Below, one piece after another: positions 1 to 5,996 of a stretch of DNA of 6,996 nt. Positions within the stretch are counted from its first letter, which is position 1; each line of letters opens with the position of its first letter. Below the pieces are notes generated by a model that saw nothing but the letters and a program-made list of their open reading frames with translations, was not told the DNA's origin and ran no database searches. Source of the DNA: an uncultured Collinsella sp. (GTDB taxonomy: Bacteria; Actinomycetota; Coriobacteriia; Coriobacteriales; Coriobacteriaceae); assembly GCA_934630385.1 (NCBI GenBank), contig CAKTWE010000085.1, positions 1 through 6,996 on the forward strand. Direction: 5' to 3'. A program made the translations under genes and the position numbers.

Positions 1-1
1 C

Positions 2-616
2 CCGTCCCTTATGAAGAAGGGCGGCGTGACGGATTACCGCACGTTTGCCAAGGAGGTCCTGGCCCACATCACCGATGTGTCCGTCTCGTTTGAAGTCTTT
101 GCCGACGACGTCGAGACCATGGAGGTCGAGGCCCGCGAGATCGCTACCTGGGCAGATAACGTCTACGTCAAGATTCCGTGCGTGACTACCAAGGGCGAGT
201 CCACCGGCGAGCTGGTGCGCAAGCTTTCGGCCGACGGCATCAAGGTCAACGTTACCACCATCTTTACTCCCGAGCAGGTCGATGAGATGGTCGACGCCGT
301 TGACGCCGAGACGCCGTCCATCATTTCGCTCTTTGCCGGCCGCATCGCCGACACCGGCGTCGATCCCATTCCGTTTATGACGGAGTCGGTCAAGAAGGCC
401 GCCGCCAAGCCCAACTGCGAGGTCCTGTGGGCGTCCACACGCGAGCTCATCAATATTTACCAGGCCGAGGCCTGCGGTTGCCAGATCATCACGGTGCCCA
501 ACAGCATCCTGGCCAAGCGCAAGAACATCGGTCGCGACCCGTACGAGGTCTCGCTCGACACCGTCCGCGGTTTTGCCAAGGATATCGCGACGCTCGGCTT
601 CCATATCCTGCCGTAA
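2..616 (+). CDS. Transaldolase / fructose-6-phosphate aldolase-like protein, 5'-truncated by window edge
   Basis: Class I aldolase of the small transaldolase family, which uses a Schiff-base lysine to transfer or cleave dihydroxyacetone units in the cytoplasmic pentose phosphate pathway. The frame is open to the window edge, and the codons before the first ATG (position 11) read Pro-Ser-Leu. Together with that Met they match the conserved TTNPSL(M) segment found about 25-30 residues into these proteins, so the ATG at 11 is internal and the true start lies upstream. The likely Schiff-base lysine is in VYVKIP, codon 170-172. Further family-like blocks are SLFAGRIADTGVDP (about 345-386) and the WAST segment near 430. 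The stop is TAA at 614-616, after GFHILP. The visible part is 204 codons; the family usually has 215-230 residues. Transaldolase and F6P aldolase activity cannot be separated from sequence alone. No downstream gene is co-oriented; the next gene converges. Confidence 0.88.
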   Translation, partial: PSLMKKGGVTDYRTFAKEVLAHITDVSVSFEVFADDVETMEVEAREIATWADNVYVKIPCVTTKGESTGELVRKLSADGIKVNVTTIFTPEQVDEMVDAVDAETPSIISLFAGRIADTGVDPIPFMTESVKKAAAKPNCEVLWASTRELINIYQAEACGCQIITVPNSILAKRKNIGRDPYEVSLDTVRGFAKDIATLGFHILP

Positions 617-646
617 CGCGAACACTGGCTGCGCCGCGGGTTGTTC

Positions 647-718
647 GCCCCGGCCTTTCCTTTCCCTATCGCTCACGCGCTCCGCGAGGGTCGCGCTAGG
701 CAAAGGAAAGGCCGGGGC
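647..718. repeat. Long imperfect palindrome (REP-like hairpin)
   Basis: The arms 647-663 and 702-718 are perfect reverse complements over 17 bases (gccccggcctttccttt and its complement). Pairing continues inward with interruptions: 665-668 with 697-700, then an inner GC-rich hairpin with cgcg at 676-679 pairing cgcg at 683-686. The whole 72-nt block could fold into one long stem. It is not followed by a T run on either strand, so it is not a standard intrinsic terminator. It begins 30 bases after the transaldolase stop. A dispersed palindromic repeat or an mRNA 3'-end stabilising structure are the likely explanations; which one is not visible here. Confidence 0.7.
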
Positions 719-751
719 TGCCGACACGAGCTTGCCGGTAGGTTGGTGATT

Positions 752-770
752 GGCTTCCATATTCTGCCGT
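752..770 (+). repeat. Second copy of transaldolase 3'-end sequence
   Basis: The 19 bases here match 596-614, the last codons of the transaldolase gene plus the first base of its stop, with one C/T difference. Read in frame, this copy also gives Gly-Phe-His-Ile-Leu-Pro but continues into Trp instead of a stop. The copies are 156 bases apart, with the palindrome at 647-718 between them. Sequence upstream of the second copy does not resemble the gene. It may be a duplication left by insertion of the intervening DNA, or the scar of a lost tandem paralogue. Confidence 0.55.
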
Positions 771-773
771 GGA

Positions 774-987
774 CAAAGGTACCCCCGCCTGCGCCGTGCA
801 AAATTGAGAGTATTCAGCAAGGTAAAGGCTTTTACCAGTTAACCGAAGCACGGAACAGCCCCCGTTTTGGCTCTGATGACGCTAAAACGGGGGCTGTTTT
901 TGACGTTATTGCCTCTGAGGGGCGTTCGGAGCGGCGGAAATTGCAGAATACTCGCGATTTTGCACGTCGCTGCAGGGGGTACCCTTG
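774..987. repeat. 47-nt inverted repeat pair flanking the terminator
   Basis: Positions 774-820 and the reverse complement of 941-987 agree at 39 of 47 bases without gaps. Shared blocks include ggtaccccc at the outer side, gtgcaaaa in the middle and gagtattc.gcaa at the inner side. The pair encloses 120 bases holding a small hairpin (ggtaaa 821-826 with tttacc 831-836) and the terminator hairpin. The outer right end lies 11 bases from the tex stop codon. I see no clear target-site duplication outside the arms. It could be two inverted copies of a dispersed intergenic repeat, or one palindromic element. Confidence 0.65.
854..901 (+). terminator. Rho-independent terminator between transaldolase and tex
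   Basis: The arms 854-868 and 884-898 are perfect 15-base complements (aacagcccccgtttt and its reverse complement) with a short loop, and the plus strand ends in five T (897-901). It lies 238 bases after the transaldolase stop. In the minus direction only two T follow the hairpin, so it should be a weaker stop for tex transcripts, though the strong stem could still serve both converging genes. Confidence 0.85.
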
Positions 988-997
988 CTTTGACGGC

Positions 998-3145
998 TTA
1001 CTTCCCCTGAACCATGGTGAGGGAGATCTTCTTTCGGTCGCGATCGACCTTTTCCACCCACACCTTGACCGTGTCGCCGACGCGCACCACGTCGCTCGGG
1101 TGCTTGACGAAGCGGTTGGCCAGTTTGGAGATATGCACGAGGCCGTCCTGGTGCACGCCCACGTCGACGAAGGCGCCAAAGTCGACGACGTTGCGCACCG
1201 TGCCCTTGAGCTCCATGCCGGGCTCCAGATCGTCGATGGAAAGCGCCGAGCGGCTAAAGACCACCTCGGGCGCGTCGTCGCGCGGGTCGCGACCGGGCTT
1301 CTTGAGCTCGTTGACGATGTCGATGAGCGTCAGGGTGCCGCAGTCCAGGTCGCTTGCCAGCGCCGAGATGCTGCCCAGGCGGCGCTCGATATCGGGCACG
1401 CCGCCGCGGCTGAGCTCGCTTGCCGCAACGCCGGCGCGCTCCAGGACGGCCGTGGCCACCTCGTAGCTTTCGGGGTGGACGCTTGTCGCGTCAAGCGGGT
1501 TCTTGCCGCCGCTGATGCGCAGGAAACCTGCGGCGTTGAGGTACGCCTTGGGTCCCAGCTTGGGGACCTTCTTGAGCTGGCGGCGATCGGTAAAGGCGCC
1601 GTTTTCCTCGCGGTAGGCCACGATGTTTTTGGCTACGCTCGGCGTAATGCCCGACACGTAGCCCAGCAGGCTTGCGCTCGCGGTGTTGACGTCGACGCCC
1701 ACACGGTTGACGACGTCTTCCACCACGTGGCCCAGGGTGCGCGAAAGCTCGGCCTGGTCAAGGTCGTGCTGGTACTGGCCAACGCCGATGGACTGGGGCG
1801 GAATCTTGACGAGCTCTGCCAGCGGGTCTTGCAGACGGCGGCCCAGGCTCATGGCGCCGCGCACGGTGACATCCAGATCGGGATACTCCTGGCTCGCGAG
1901 CTCGGAGGCGGAGTACACCGACGCGCCCGCCTCGTTGACGATGGTGTAGCGAAGGCTGGGCGCCTGCTCGGCAATAAACTCCGAGACGACTTCCTCGGTC
2001 TCGCGGCTGGCGGTGCCGTTGCCGATGACGATGGTGTTGACGCTGTCCTTCTTGACGAGGCGGGCGAGCTCGCGCTTGGTGCCGGCGACGTCGTGGCGCG
2101 GCTTGGTGGGGTAGACCACGCCGTGGTCGAGCAGCTTGCCGGTCTCGTCCATGACGGCGACCTTGCAGCCGGTGCGGTAGCCCGGATCGAGCGCGAGTAC
2201 GCGGGCGCCGCGCACGGGGCGCGCCGAGAGCAGGCCTTCGAGATTCTTGGCAAAGACGTTGATGGCCTCGGTCTGGGCGCGAACGGTGAGTTTGGCGCGG
2301 GCCTCGCGCTCCAGCGAGGGGGCCATGAGGCGCTTGTAACCGTCAGCGATGGCGGCATTAAAGACGGGAGCAAACACGCCCTGGCGACGGGGCCAGCGGC
2401 TGCCGAGGCGTGCCGTAGCGGCAGCGCCGTCGACGTTCACGCGCACGCGGAGCTTGCCCTCACGCTCACCGCGGTCGATAGCCAGCACGCGGTGGTTGGG
2501 TATACGGCGCAACGGCTCGTCAAAGTTGTAGTAGGGCTCGTAGGGGGTCTTCTCGGCGGGGTCGGTGGCCTCGACGACGATGTCGGCGGTGTTTTGCGTA
2601 AAGGCGCGCAGGTCGGCGACGTTCTCGGGATCTTCGGCCACCGTCTCGGCCACGATGTCGGCGGCGCCGGCGAGCGCCTTCTCGGGCGTGTCGAAGCCGG
2701 CCTCCTCGTTGACGTAGTCCGCGGCGGCGTCGAGCGCGCTGCCCTTGGCCGAAGCCTGCATGATGATCATGTTGGCGAGTGGCTCCAGGCCGGCCTCGCG
2801 GGCCTTCTGCGCGCGGGTCATGCGCTTTTTGCGGTAGGGCTTGTAGAGGTCCTCGACACGCTGGAGCTGCGTGGCCTCGCGAATCTGCTGCTCGAGTTCG
2901 GGCGTGAGCTTGCCCTGGGCGTCGATGAGCAGAATGACGTCCTCTTTGCGCTGCTCAAGATTGCGCAGGTATGACAGGCGCTCGTCGAGGGCGCGCAGGG
3001 CGACGTCATCCATGCCGCCCGTGGCCTCCTTGCGGTAGCGCGAGATAAAGGGGATGGTGTTGCCCTCGTCGATGAGCTTGACAGCCGCCTCGACGTTGGC
3101 GGCCTTAAGGTTGAGCTCGCGGGCGAGCTGGGCGATAAGATCCAT
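998..3145 (-). CDS. tex: Tex family RNA-binding S1-domain protein
   Basis: Tex is a conserved cytoplasmic nucleic-acid-binding protein linked to transcription (Spt6-like), with effects on toxin expression and stress in some bacteria. The product is 715 residues, close to the usual 720-780. It starts MDLIAQLAREL, the typical Tex N-terminal region with GNTIPFISRYRKEATGG at about 28-44. The YqgF/RNase H-like domain begins near 315 with ALDPGYRTGCKVAV and contains GNGTASRETE near 375-384. Helix-hairpin-helix motifs lie at about 486-545 (VNTAS, GYVSGI). A C-terminal S1 domain spans about 643-712, with DFGAFVDVGVHQDGLVHIS. The frame stays open upstream to 3241, but those 32 extra residues look non-coding; the ATG at 3143-3145 matches the family N-terminus and has an AAGGAG site four bases away. 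It is monocistronic, convergent with transaldolase. Confidence 0.97.
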   Translation of the reverse strand: MDLIAQLARELNLKAANVEAAVKLIDEGNTIPFISRYRKEATGGMDDVALRALDERLSYLRNLEQRKEDVILLIDAQGKLTPELEQQIREATQLQRVEDLYKPYRKKRMTRAQKAREAGLEPLANMIIMQASAKGSALDAAADYVNEEAGFDTPEKALAGAADIVAETVAEDPENVADLRAFTQNTADIVVEATDPAEKTPYEPYYNFDEPLRRIPNHRVLAIDRGEREGKLRVRVNVDGAAATARLGSRWPRRQGVFAPVFNAAIADGYKRLMAPSLEREARAKLTVRAQTEAINVFAKNLEGLLSARPVRGARVLALDPGYRTGCKVAVMDETGKLLDHGVVYPTKPRHDVAGTKRELARLVKKDSVNTIVIGNGTASRETEEVVSEFIAEQAPSLRYTIVNEAGASVYSASELASQEYPDLDVTVRGAMSLGRRLQDPLAELVKIPPQSIGVGQYQHDLDQAELSRTLGHVVEDVVNRVGVDVNTASASLLGYVSGITPSVAKNIVAYREENGAFTDRRQLKKVPKLGPKAYLNAAGFLRISGGKNPLDATSVHPESYEVATAVLERAGVAASELSRGGVPDIERRLGSISALASDLDCGTLTLIDIVNELKKPGRDPRDDAPEVVFSRSALSIDDLEPGMELKGTVRNVVDFGAFVDVGVHQDGLVHISKLANRFVKHPSDVVRVGDTVKVWVEKVDRDRKKISLTMVQGK

Positions 3146-3149
3146 GGGA

Positions 3150-3155
3150 CTCCTT
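3150..3155 (-). promoter_or_regulatory. Ribosome binding site fixing the tex start
   Basis: On the minus strand this reads AAGGAG, four bases before the ATG at 3145-3143. It supports the shorter 715-residue Tex over the 747-residue alternative start at 3241. Confidence 0.8.
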
Positions 3156-3189
3156 GCGTTTAAGGTGCGTTTGCAGCACAGGGCTACCA

Positions 3190-3215
3190 AGGATACCACC
3201 TGCCACTTCGCCCAA
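3190..3215 (-). promoter_or_regulatory. Candidate tex promoter (weak)
   Basis: On the minus strand TATCCT (3195-3190) is preceded by TGG, giving an extended -10-like element. TTGGGC (3215-3210) could act as a -35, but the 14-base spacing is too short for a classic sigma-70 promoter. The predicted leader would be about 37 bases. The alternative is that tex is driven from inside the palindromic element at 3238-3395. Confidence 0.25.
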
Positions 3216-3237
3216 AAAAGACTGTTTTGGCGCGGAA

Positions 3238-3395
3238 CCACGAAAGCGGTCTATCTACTACGTTTGAACCGTGTGGGTCGACCATCCCCCGGTTTTCCGA
3301 AAATGCGCAACTCGTCTACCTGCGGTTTTTATTCCGCGAAATTTGGCATGGTTGAGGGCGATCGGTTAAACGTAGTAGATAGGCACATTTCGTGG
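3238..3395. repeat. 158-nt imperfect palindromic element upstream of tex
   Basis: The outer arms 3238-3265 and 3368-3395 are inverted copies agreeing at 24 of 28 bases: ccacgaaa, five variable bases, then a perfect 15-base block ctatctactacgttt. Similarity continues inward (3266-3288 against 3345-3367; the inner 11 bases agree at 9), so each arm is about 51 bases with 36 ungapped matches. The 56-base centre holds a small gcgg/ccgc hairpin (3322-3337). There is no open frame of note and no evident target duplication. Its place about 90 bases upstream of tex allows either a symmetric regulatory region or a MITE-like inserted repeat. With the tex promoter candidate on one side and the terminator at 3458-3493 on the other, it accounts for most of the gene-free stretch 3146-3565. 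Confidence 0.65.
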
Positions 3396-3457
3396 CGAAC
3401 GAATCAGGCTAAGGTGCAAAAAGTCCCCCGCCCCAGAAAAATCATTGGCAACGTAGC

Positions 3458-3493
3458 AAAATGCCCCGCGGGCAGGAGGCTGCTCGCGGGGCA
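3458..3493 (-). terminator. Rho-independent terminator of the three-gene operon
   Basis: Bases 3462-3475 pair with 3480-3493 in a 14-bp stem (one G-T pair) closed by a four-base loop. On the minus strand the stem is followed by four T (complement of 3461-3458). It lies about 70 bases beyond the stop codon of the Gfo/Idh oxidoreductase and ahead of the tex promoter region, so it should insulate tex from the operon. Confidence 0.82.
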
Positions 3494-3565
3494 AAGAAGA
3501 GGGGCTTATTTGTGGCGGACCGAGATACTCGGCATGGGGTTTCTGCCGCGGCCGCTCTCAAGGCG

Positions 3566-4606
3566 TTACAGCTCGACGAGCTGGCCGGTCTCGGCGGCCT
3601 CCTTGATGGCGTTGAGAAGCGTGAGCGTCTTGACGTTGTCGGCGGGGGTCACGACGGGCTCGACCTCGCGGCGGACAACCTTCACAAAGTGCTTGAGCTG
3701 CATCTTGTGCGGCAGCGCCGGGTCCACGGCCGGGATCTCCATCTGCAGCGGCTTGTGCCAGTTGGAGGCGCCGTCGTAGGAGAACTGGTGCAGGCGGGGC
3801 AGCGAAAGGGCGCCCAAGGTTCCGCCGATAAAGTAGGCGTCGGCGTCGAAGGGGCGGTACTGCGGGTCCTCGCGAGCGGTTGCCTCCCAGTTCCAAGGGC
3901 TGGCGGTGGCGTCGGAGATGGTCATGCTCGCGAGCGCGCCGTCGGCAAAACGGATGTTGACCACGGCGGAGTCCTCGGTCTCAAAACCGCGGGCGGCGCT
4001 GGACTGCATGCCCTGGACGGCGACGGGCTCGCCCAGCAGGTAGCGGAGCAGGTCGACGTCGTGAACCAGGTTAACCAGGATCGGGCCGGCACCCTTCTTG
4101 CGGCGCCACTCGACATCGAAGTACTCGTCATTCTTATAGATCATGTAGTGGAAGCTCGACACGGTGAGCTTTCCCAGTTCGCCGGACTCGATGATCTCCT
4201 TGGCCTTGTTGACGAAGGGGTTGTGGCGACGGTGCTGGCCCACGAGCACGGGCACGCCGGCGGTCTCGGCCTCGGCGGCGAAGGCCTGGGCATCCTCGAG
4301 GTCGTTGGAGATCGGCTTTTCGACCAGCGGCACGATGTTGCGCTTCACGGCCTCGCGGGCAACGCCCAGATGCAGGTCGTTGGGGGTGGCGATGATGACG
4401 GCCTCGGGCTTGACCTCGTCCATCATCTGGGCGGGATTGGTGTAAAACGGCACGCCGGCGGCCTCGGCCGTGGCGCGGGCGCCCTCAAAGGCGTCGGCGA
4501 TGGCGACGAGCTCGGCCTCGGGCTCCTCGGTGACAAAGCGGATGTGGTTGCGGCCCATGGCGCCGGCGCCGATAACGGCAATGCGGACGGGATTGAGCTC
4601 AGACAT
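3566..4606 (-). CDS. Gfo/Idh/MocA family NAD(P)-dependent oxidoreductase
   Basis: Cytoplasmic dehydrogenase of the glucose-fructose oxidoreductase / inositol dehydrogenase family, which oxidises or reduces hydroxyl groups on sugars, inositols and related polyols. It has 346 residues, normal for the family. The N-terminal Rossmann fold has GAGAMG at 13-18, and the conserved EKP is at 96-98 with its catalytic-type Lys97. The segment GPILVNLVHDVDLLRYLLG (174-192) carries the conserved His182. The Asp usually four residues before that His is Val178 here, with Asn179 next to it. The start ATG (4606-4604) has an AAGGAG site five bases upstream. It is the last gene of the minus-strand operon, 68 bases after the transporter stop and followed by a terminator. 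No export signal is visible, unlike some Tat-exported relatives. The substrate cannot be assigned; inositol, sugar, sugar acid or glycoside oxidation are all possible. Confidence 0.92.
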   Translation of the reverse strand: MSELNPVRIAVIGAGAMGRNHIRFVTEEPEAELVAIADAFEGARATAEAAGVPFYTNPAQMMDEVKPEAVIIATPNDLHLGVAREAVKRNIVPLVEKPISNDLEDAQAFAAEAETAGVPVLVGQHRRHNPFVNKAKEIIESGELGKLTVSSFHYMIYKNDEYFDVEWRRKKGAGPILVNLVHDVDLLRYLLGEPVAVQGMQSSAARGFETEDSAVVNIRFADGALASMTISDATASPWNWEATAREDPQYRPFDADAYFIGGTLGALSLPRLHQFSYDGASNWHKPLQMEIPAVDPALPHKMQLKHFVKVVRREVEPVVTPADNVKTLTLLNAIKEAAETGQLVEL

Positions 4607-4611
4607 TTCGA

Positions 4612-4617
4612 CTCCTT
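4612..4617 (-). promoter_or_regulatory. Ribosome binding site of the Gfo/Idh gene
   Basis: Minus-strand AAGGAG, five bases before the ATG at 4606-4604. It is stronger than the sites of the two upstream genes and supports this start. Confidence 0.7.
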
Positions 4618-4638
4618 AATACTGGTGACCGGTGGAAT

Positions 4639-4663
4639 GCGGCAAGAGGACGGCCCTTGCCGC
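4639..4663 (-). other. Intra-operon hairpin between transporter and Gfo/Idh genes
   Basis: Bases 4639-4646 (gcggcaag) pair perfectly with 4656-4663, with a nine-base loop. No T run follows on the minus strand, so it should not be a full terminator. It starts 12 bases after the transporter stop and could mark an mRNA processing site or a 3'-end stabiliser that gives the two cistrons different levels. Confidence 0.45.
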
Positions 4664-4674
4664 GTCAAGCAAAA

Positions 4675-5931
4675 CTAGGCGGACTTCTTCTTGCTGTCGG
4701 AGACCATCATGTAGACGGTGAGCACGACGGCGATGGCGGCGATCACGATGGCACCGTAGAAGGACTGCTGGTAGGCGGCGCTGCCGGCCTCGGCGTGATA
4801 CAGCACGGCAGTGATGGGCTGGCTGATCCAGGTGGAGGCGGCGTAACCCAAAAACATGATGCCGTAGTTGACGCCGATGTTGCTGGTGCCAAAGGCGCCA
4901 CCGGTGAGCGGCGGGTAGATGACGAGCAGGGCGCCAAAGCTAAAGCCGAGCAGGGCGAGCGCCACAAAGAACATGCTCTGCGTAAAGCTCATCGACATGA
5001 TGACGAGCGCGACGATGGTGACGACAAGGCTGATGAGCAGCGACTTGTAGGCGCCGAGCTTGTCGATGATCTGGCCAAAGGACAGACGACCGACCAGGTT
5101 GGCGCAGGTGTTGACGGAGACCACCACACCGCCGAGGGCGACAGCTGCGGCGCACGTGGGGTCGGCGAAGAGCTGGACGGCGGCGATGGAGGCAACCTTG
5201 CCCACGAGCAGGGTGCCCGCGGTGGCGGCAAAGGCGAAGGTGACGATGAGGACCCAGAAGCGCGGGGTCTTGACCATCTCGCCCGGGGTGAGGTCGCCGA
5301 AGGTGCCGGCGTGTGCACCACCCTTGGGGGCCTCGAAGCCTTCGGGCAGCCAGCCGGCCTCGGGGGCCTTCAGGAACAGGGCGGAGGCGGCAATCGTCAC
5401 AAAGAAGATGACGCCGAGTGCCTTGAGGGCGCCAAAGATGCCCAGGCTCGGGATGAGCAGCGAGGCGAGCACCGGGGACAGTACGGCGGGGCCGGCGGTC
5501 GAGGCGGCCAGGGTGATGCCGGAGGCGAGGCCCTTCTTGTCGATGAACCACTTTTGGCCGGTGGTGAGCGCGGGGTTGTAGCCTAGGCCGTTGCCGATGG
5601 CGGCGACGAGCGAGAACCACAGGTAGAACTGCCACGGCTCGGTGACGGTGCCGGACATGAACCAGCCCACGCCGTAGCACACGGCGGCAGCGATCACGAC
5701 GTTGCGCGGGCCGATCTTATCGGAGATGCGGCCGGCGAAGATGCCCGTCACGGCCATGATGGTCTGAAAGACCGGGAAGGCCCAGGTGAGAGCGCTGGAC
5801 CACTCGGGGTAGACGGCGAGCAGGTTCTTGCTCACGACGGAATAAAGCGCGATGGAGCTGATGAAGAACATGGTGACGCACGCGGCGGAAAGCACGACGG
5901 CGCGACCCTTGTTGGAGTTGGTGGAAGCCAT
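4675..5931 (-). CDS. MFS transporter, OFA (oxalate/formate antiporter-like) family
   Basis: Inner-membrane secondary transporter of 418 residues, normal for a 12-helix MFS protein. Hydrophobic segments run from about residue 11 to 409. The cytoplasmic loop 2-3 motif A is GRISDKIGPRNV (67-78), and its second-half counterpart is GRLSFGQIIDKLG (281-293). KWFIDKKGLASGI (127-139) is typical of the OFA group, and the loop at about 188-220 separates the two halves. Arg282 appears to align with the helix-8 arginine of OxlT, but the NYGIMFLGY segment (355-363) has Tyr where oxalate-specific OxlT has its helix-11 lysine, so oxalate is an unlikely substrate. That alignment is from memory. The start ATG (5931-5929) has a GAAAGAG-type site four bases away. 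The dehydrogenase stop is 65 bases upstream and the Gfo/Idh gene follows, so the cargo is probably the substrate of one or both enzymes. Monocarboxylates or sugar acids fit best. Confidence 0.9.
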   Translation of the reverse strand: MASTNSNKGRAVVLSAACVTMFFISSIALYSVVSKNLLAVYPEWSSALTWAFPVFQTIMAVTGIFAGRISDKIGPRNVVIAAAVCYGVGWFMSGTVTEPWQFYLWFSLVAAIGNGLGYNPALTTGQKWFIDKKGLASGITLAASTAGPAVLSPVLASLLIPSLGIFGALKALGVIFFVTIAASALFLKAPEAGWLPEGFEAPKGGAHAGTFGDLTPGEMVKTPRFWVLIVTFAFAATAGTLLVGKVASIAAVQLFADPTCAAAVALGGVVVSVNTCANLVGRLSFGQIIDKLGAYKSLLISLVVTIVALVIMSMSFTQSMFFVALALLGFSFGALLVIYPPLTGGAFGTSNIGVNYGIMFLGYAASTWISQPITAVLYHAEAGSAAYQQSFYGAIVIAAIAVVLTVYMMVSDSKKKSA

Positions 5932-5954
5932 GGGACTCTTTCTAATCGATGCGG

Positions 5955-5984
5955 GGGAGGAGTGGGCGTATCCGCGGGCCTCCC
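5955..5984 (-). other. Weak hairpin between dehydrogenase and transporter genes
   Basis: Bases 5955-5960 (gggagg) pair with 5979-5984 (cctccc) around an 18-base GC-rich loop. No T run follows. It lies in the 65-base gap after the dehydrogenase stop. It may be incidental in such GC-rich DNA. Confidence 0.25.
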
Positions 5985-5996
5985 TGTTAGGTTGGT

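Noticed and set aside
11..13. ATG at position 11 as the transaldolase start
   Set aside because: The preceding codons Pro-Ser-Leu continue the conserved TTNPSLM block, so this Met is internal and the gene is cut by the window edge.
641..2974. A 777-codon open frame on the plus strand across tex
   Set aside because: It lies antisense to a clear Tex protein, begins in structured intergenic DNA, and its translation is low-complexity Ala/Gly/Val/Asp/Leu-rich with no family motif. This is a common artefact of high-GC codon usage.
3146..3241. N-terminal extension of Tex by 32 residues
   Set aside because: The extension is not typical of Tex, runs through probable promoter DNA and has no suitable ribosome binding site, whereas the ATG at 3145 has AAGGAG and the family N-terminus.
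3238..3395. Insertion sequence or CRISPR array at the palindromic element
   Set aside because: There is no transposase reading frame, no obvious target duplication, and only two inverted arms, not several regularly spaced direct repeats.
3510..3535. Small hairpin ccgag/ctcgg as a second terminator after the Gfo/Idh gene
   Set aside because: The stem is only five bases with no T run; the 14-bp stem at 3462-3493 with T residues is a far better terminator.
3461..4678. A 405-codon plus-strand open frame over the Gfo/Idh gene
   Set aside because: It starts inside the operon terminator, has a Gly/Leu/Val/Asp-rich composition typical of antisense frames, and the opposite strand has full family motifs and a good ribosome binding site.
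4657..5586. A 309-codon plus-strand open frame over the transporter gene
   Set aside because: The product is an extremely Gly/Asp/Glu/His-rich sequence, which is the mirror of membrane-protein codons on the other strand.
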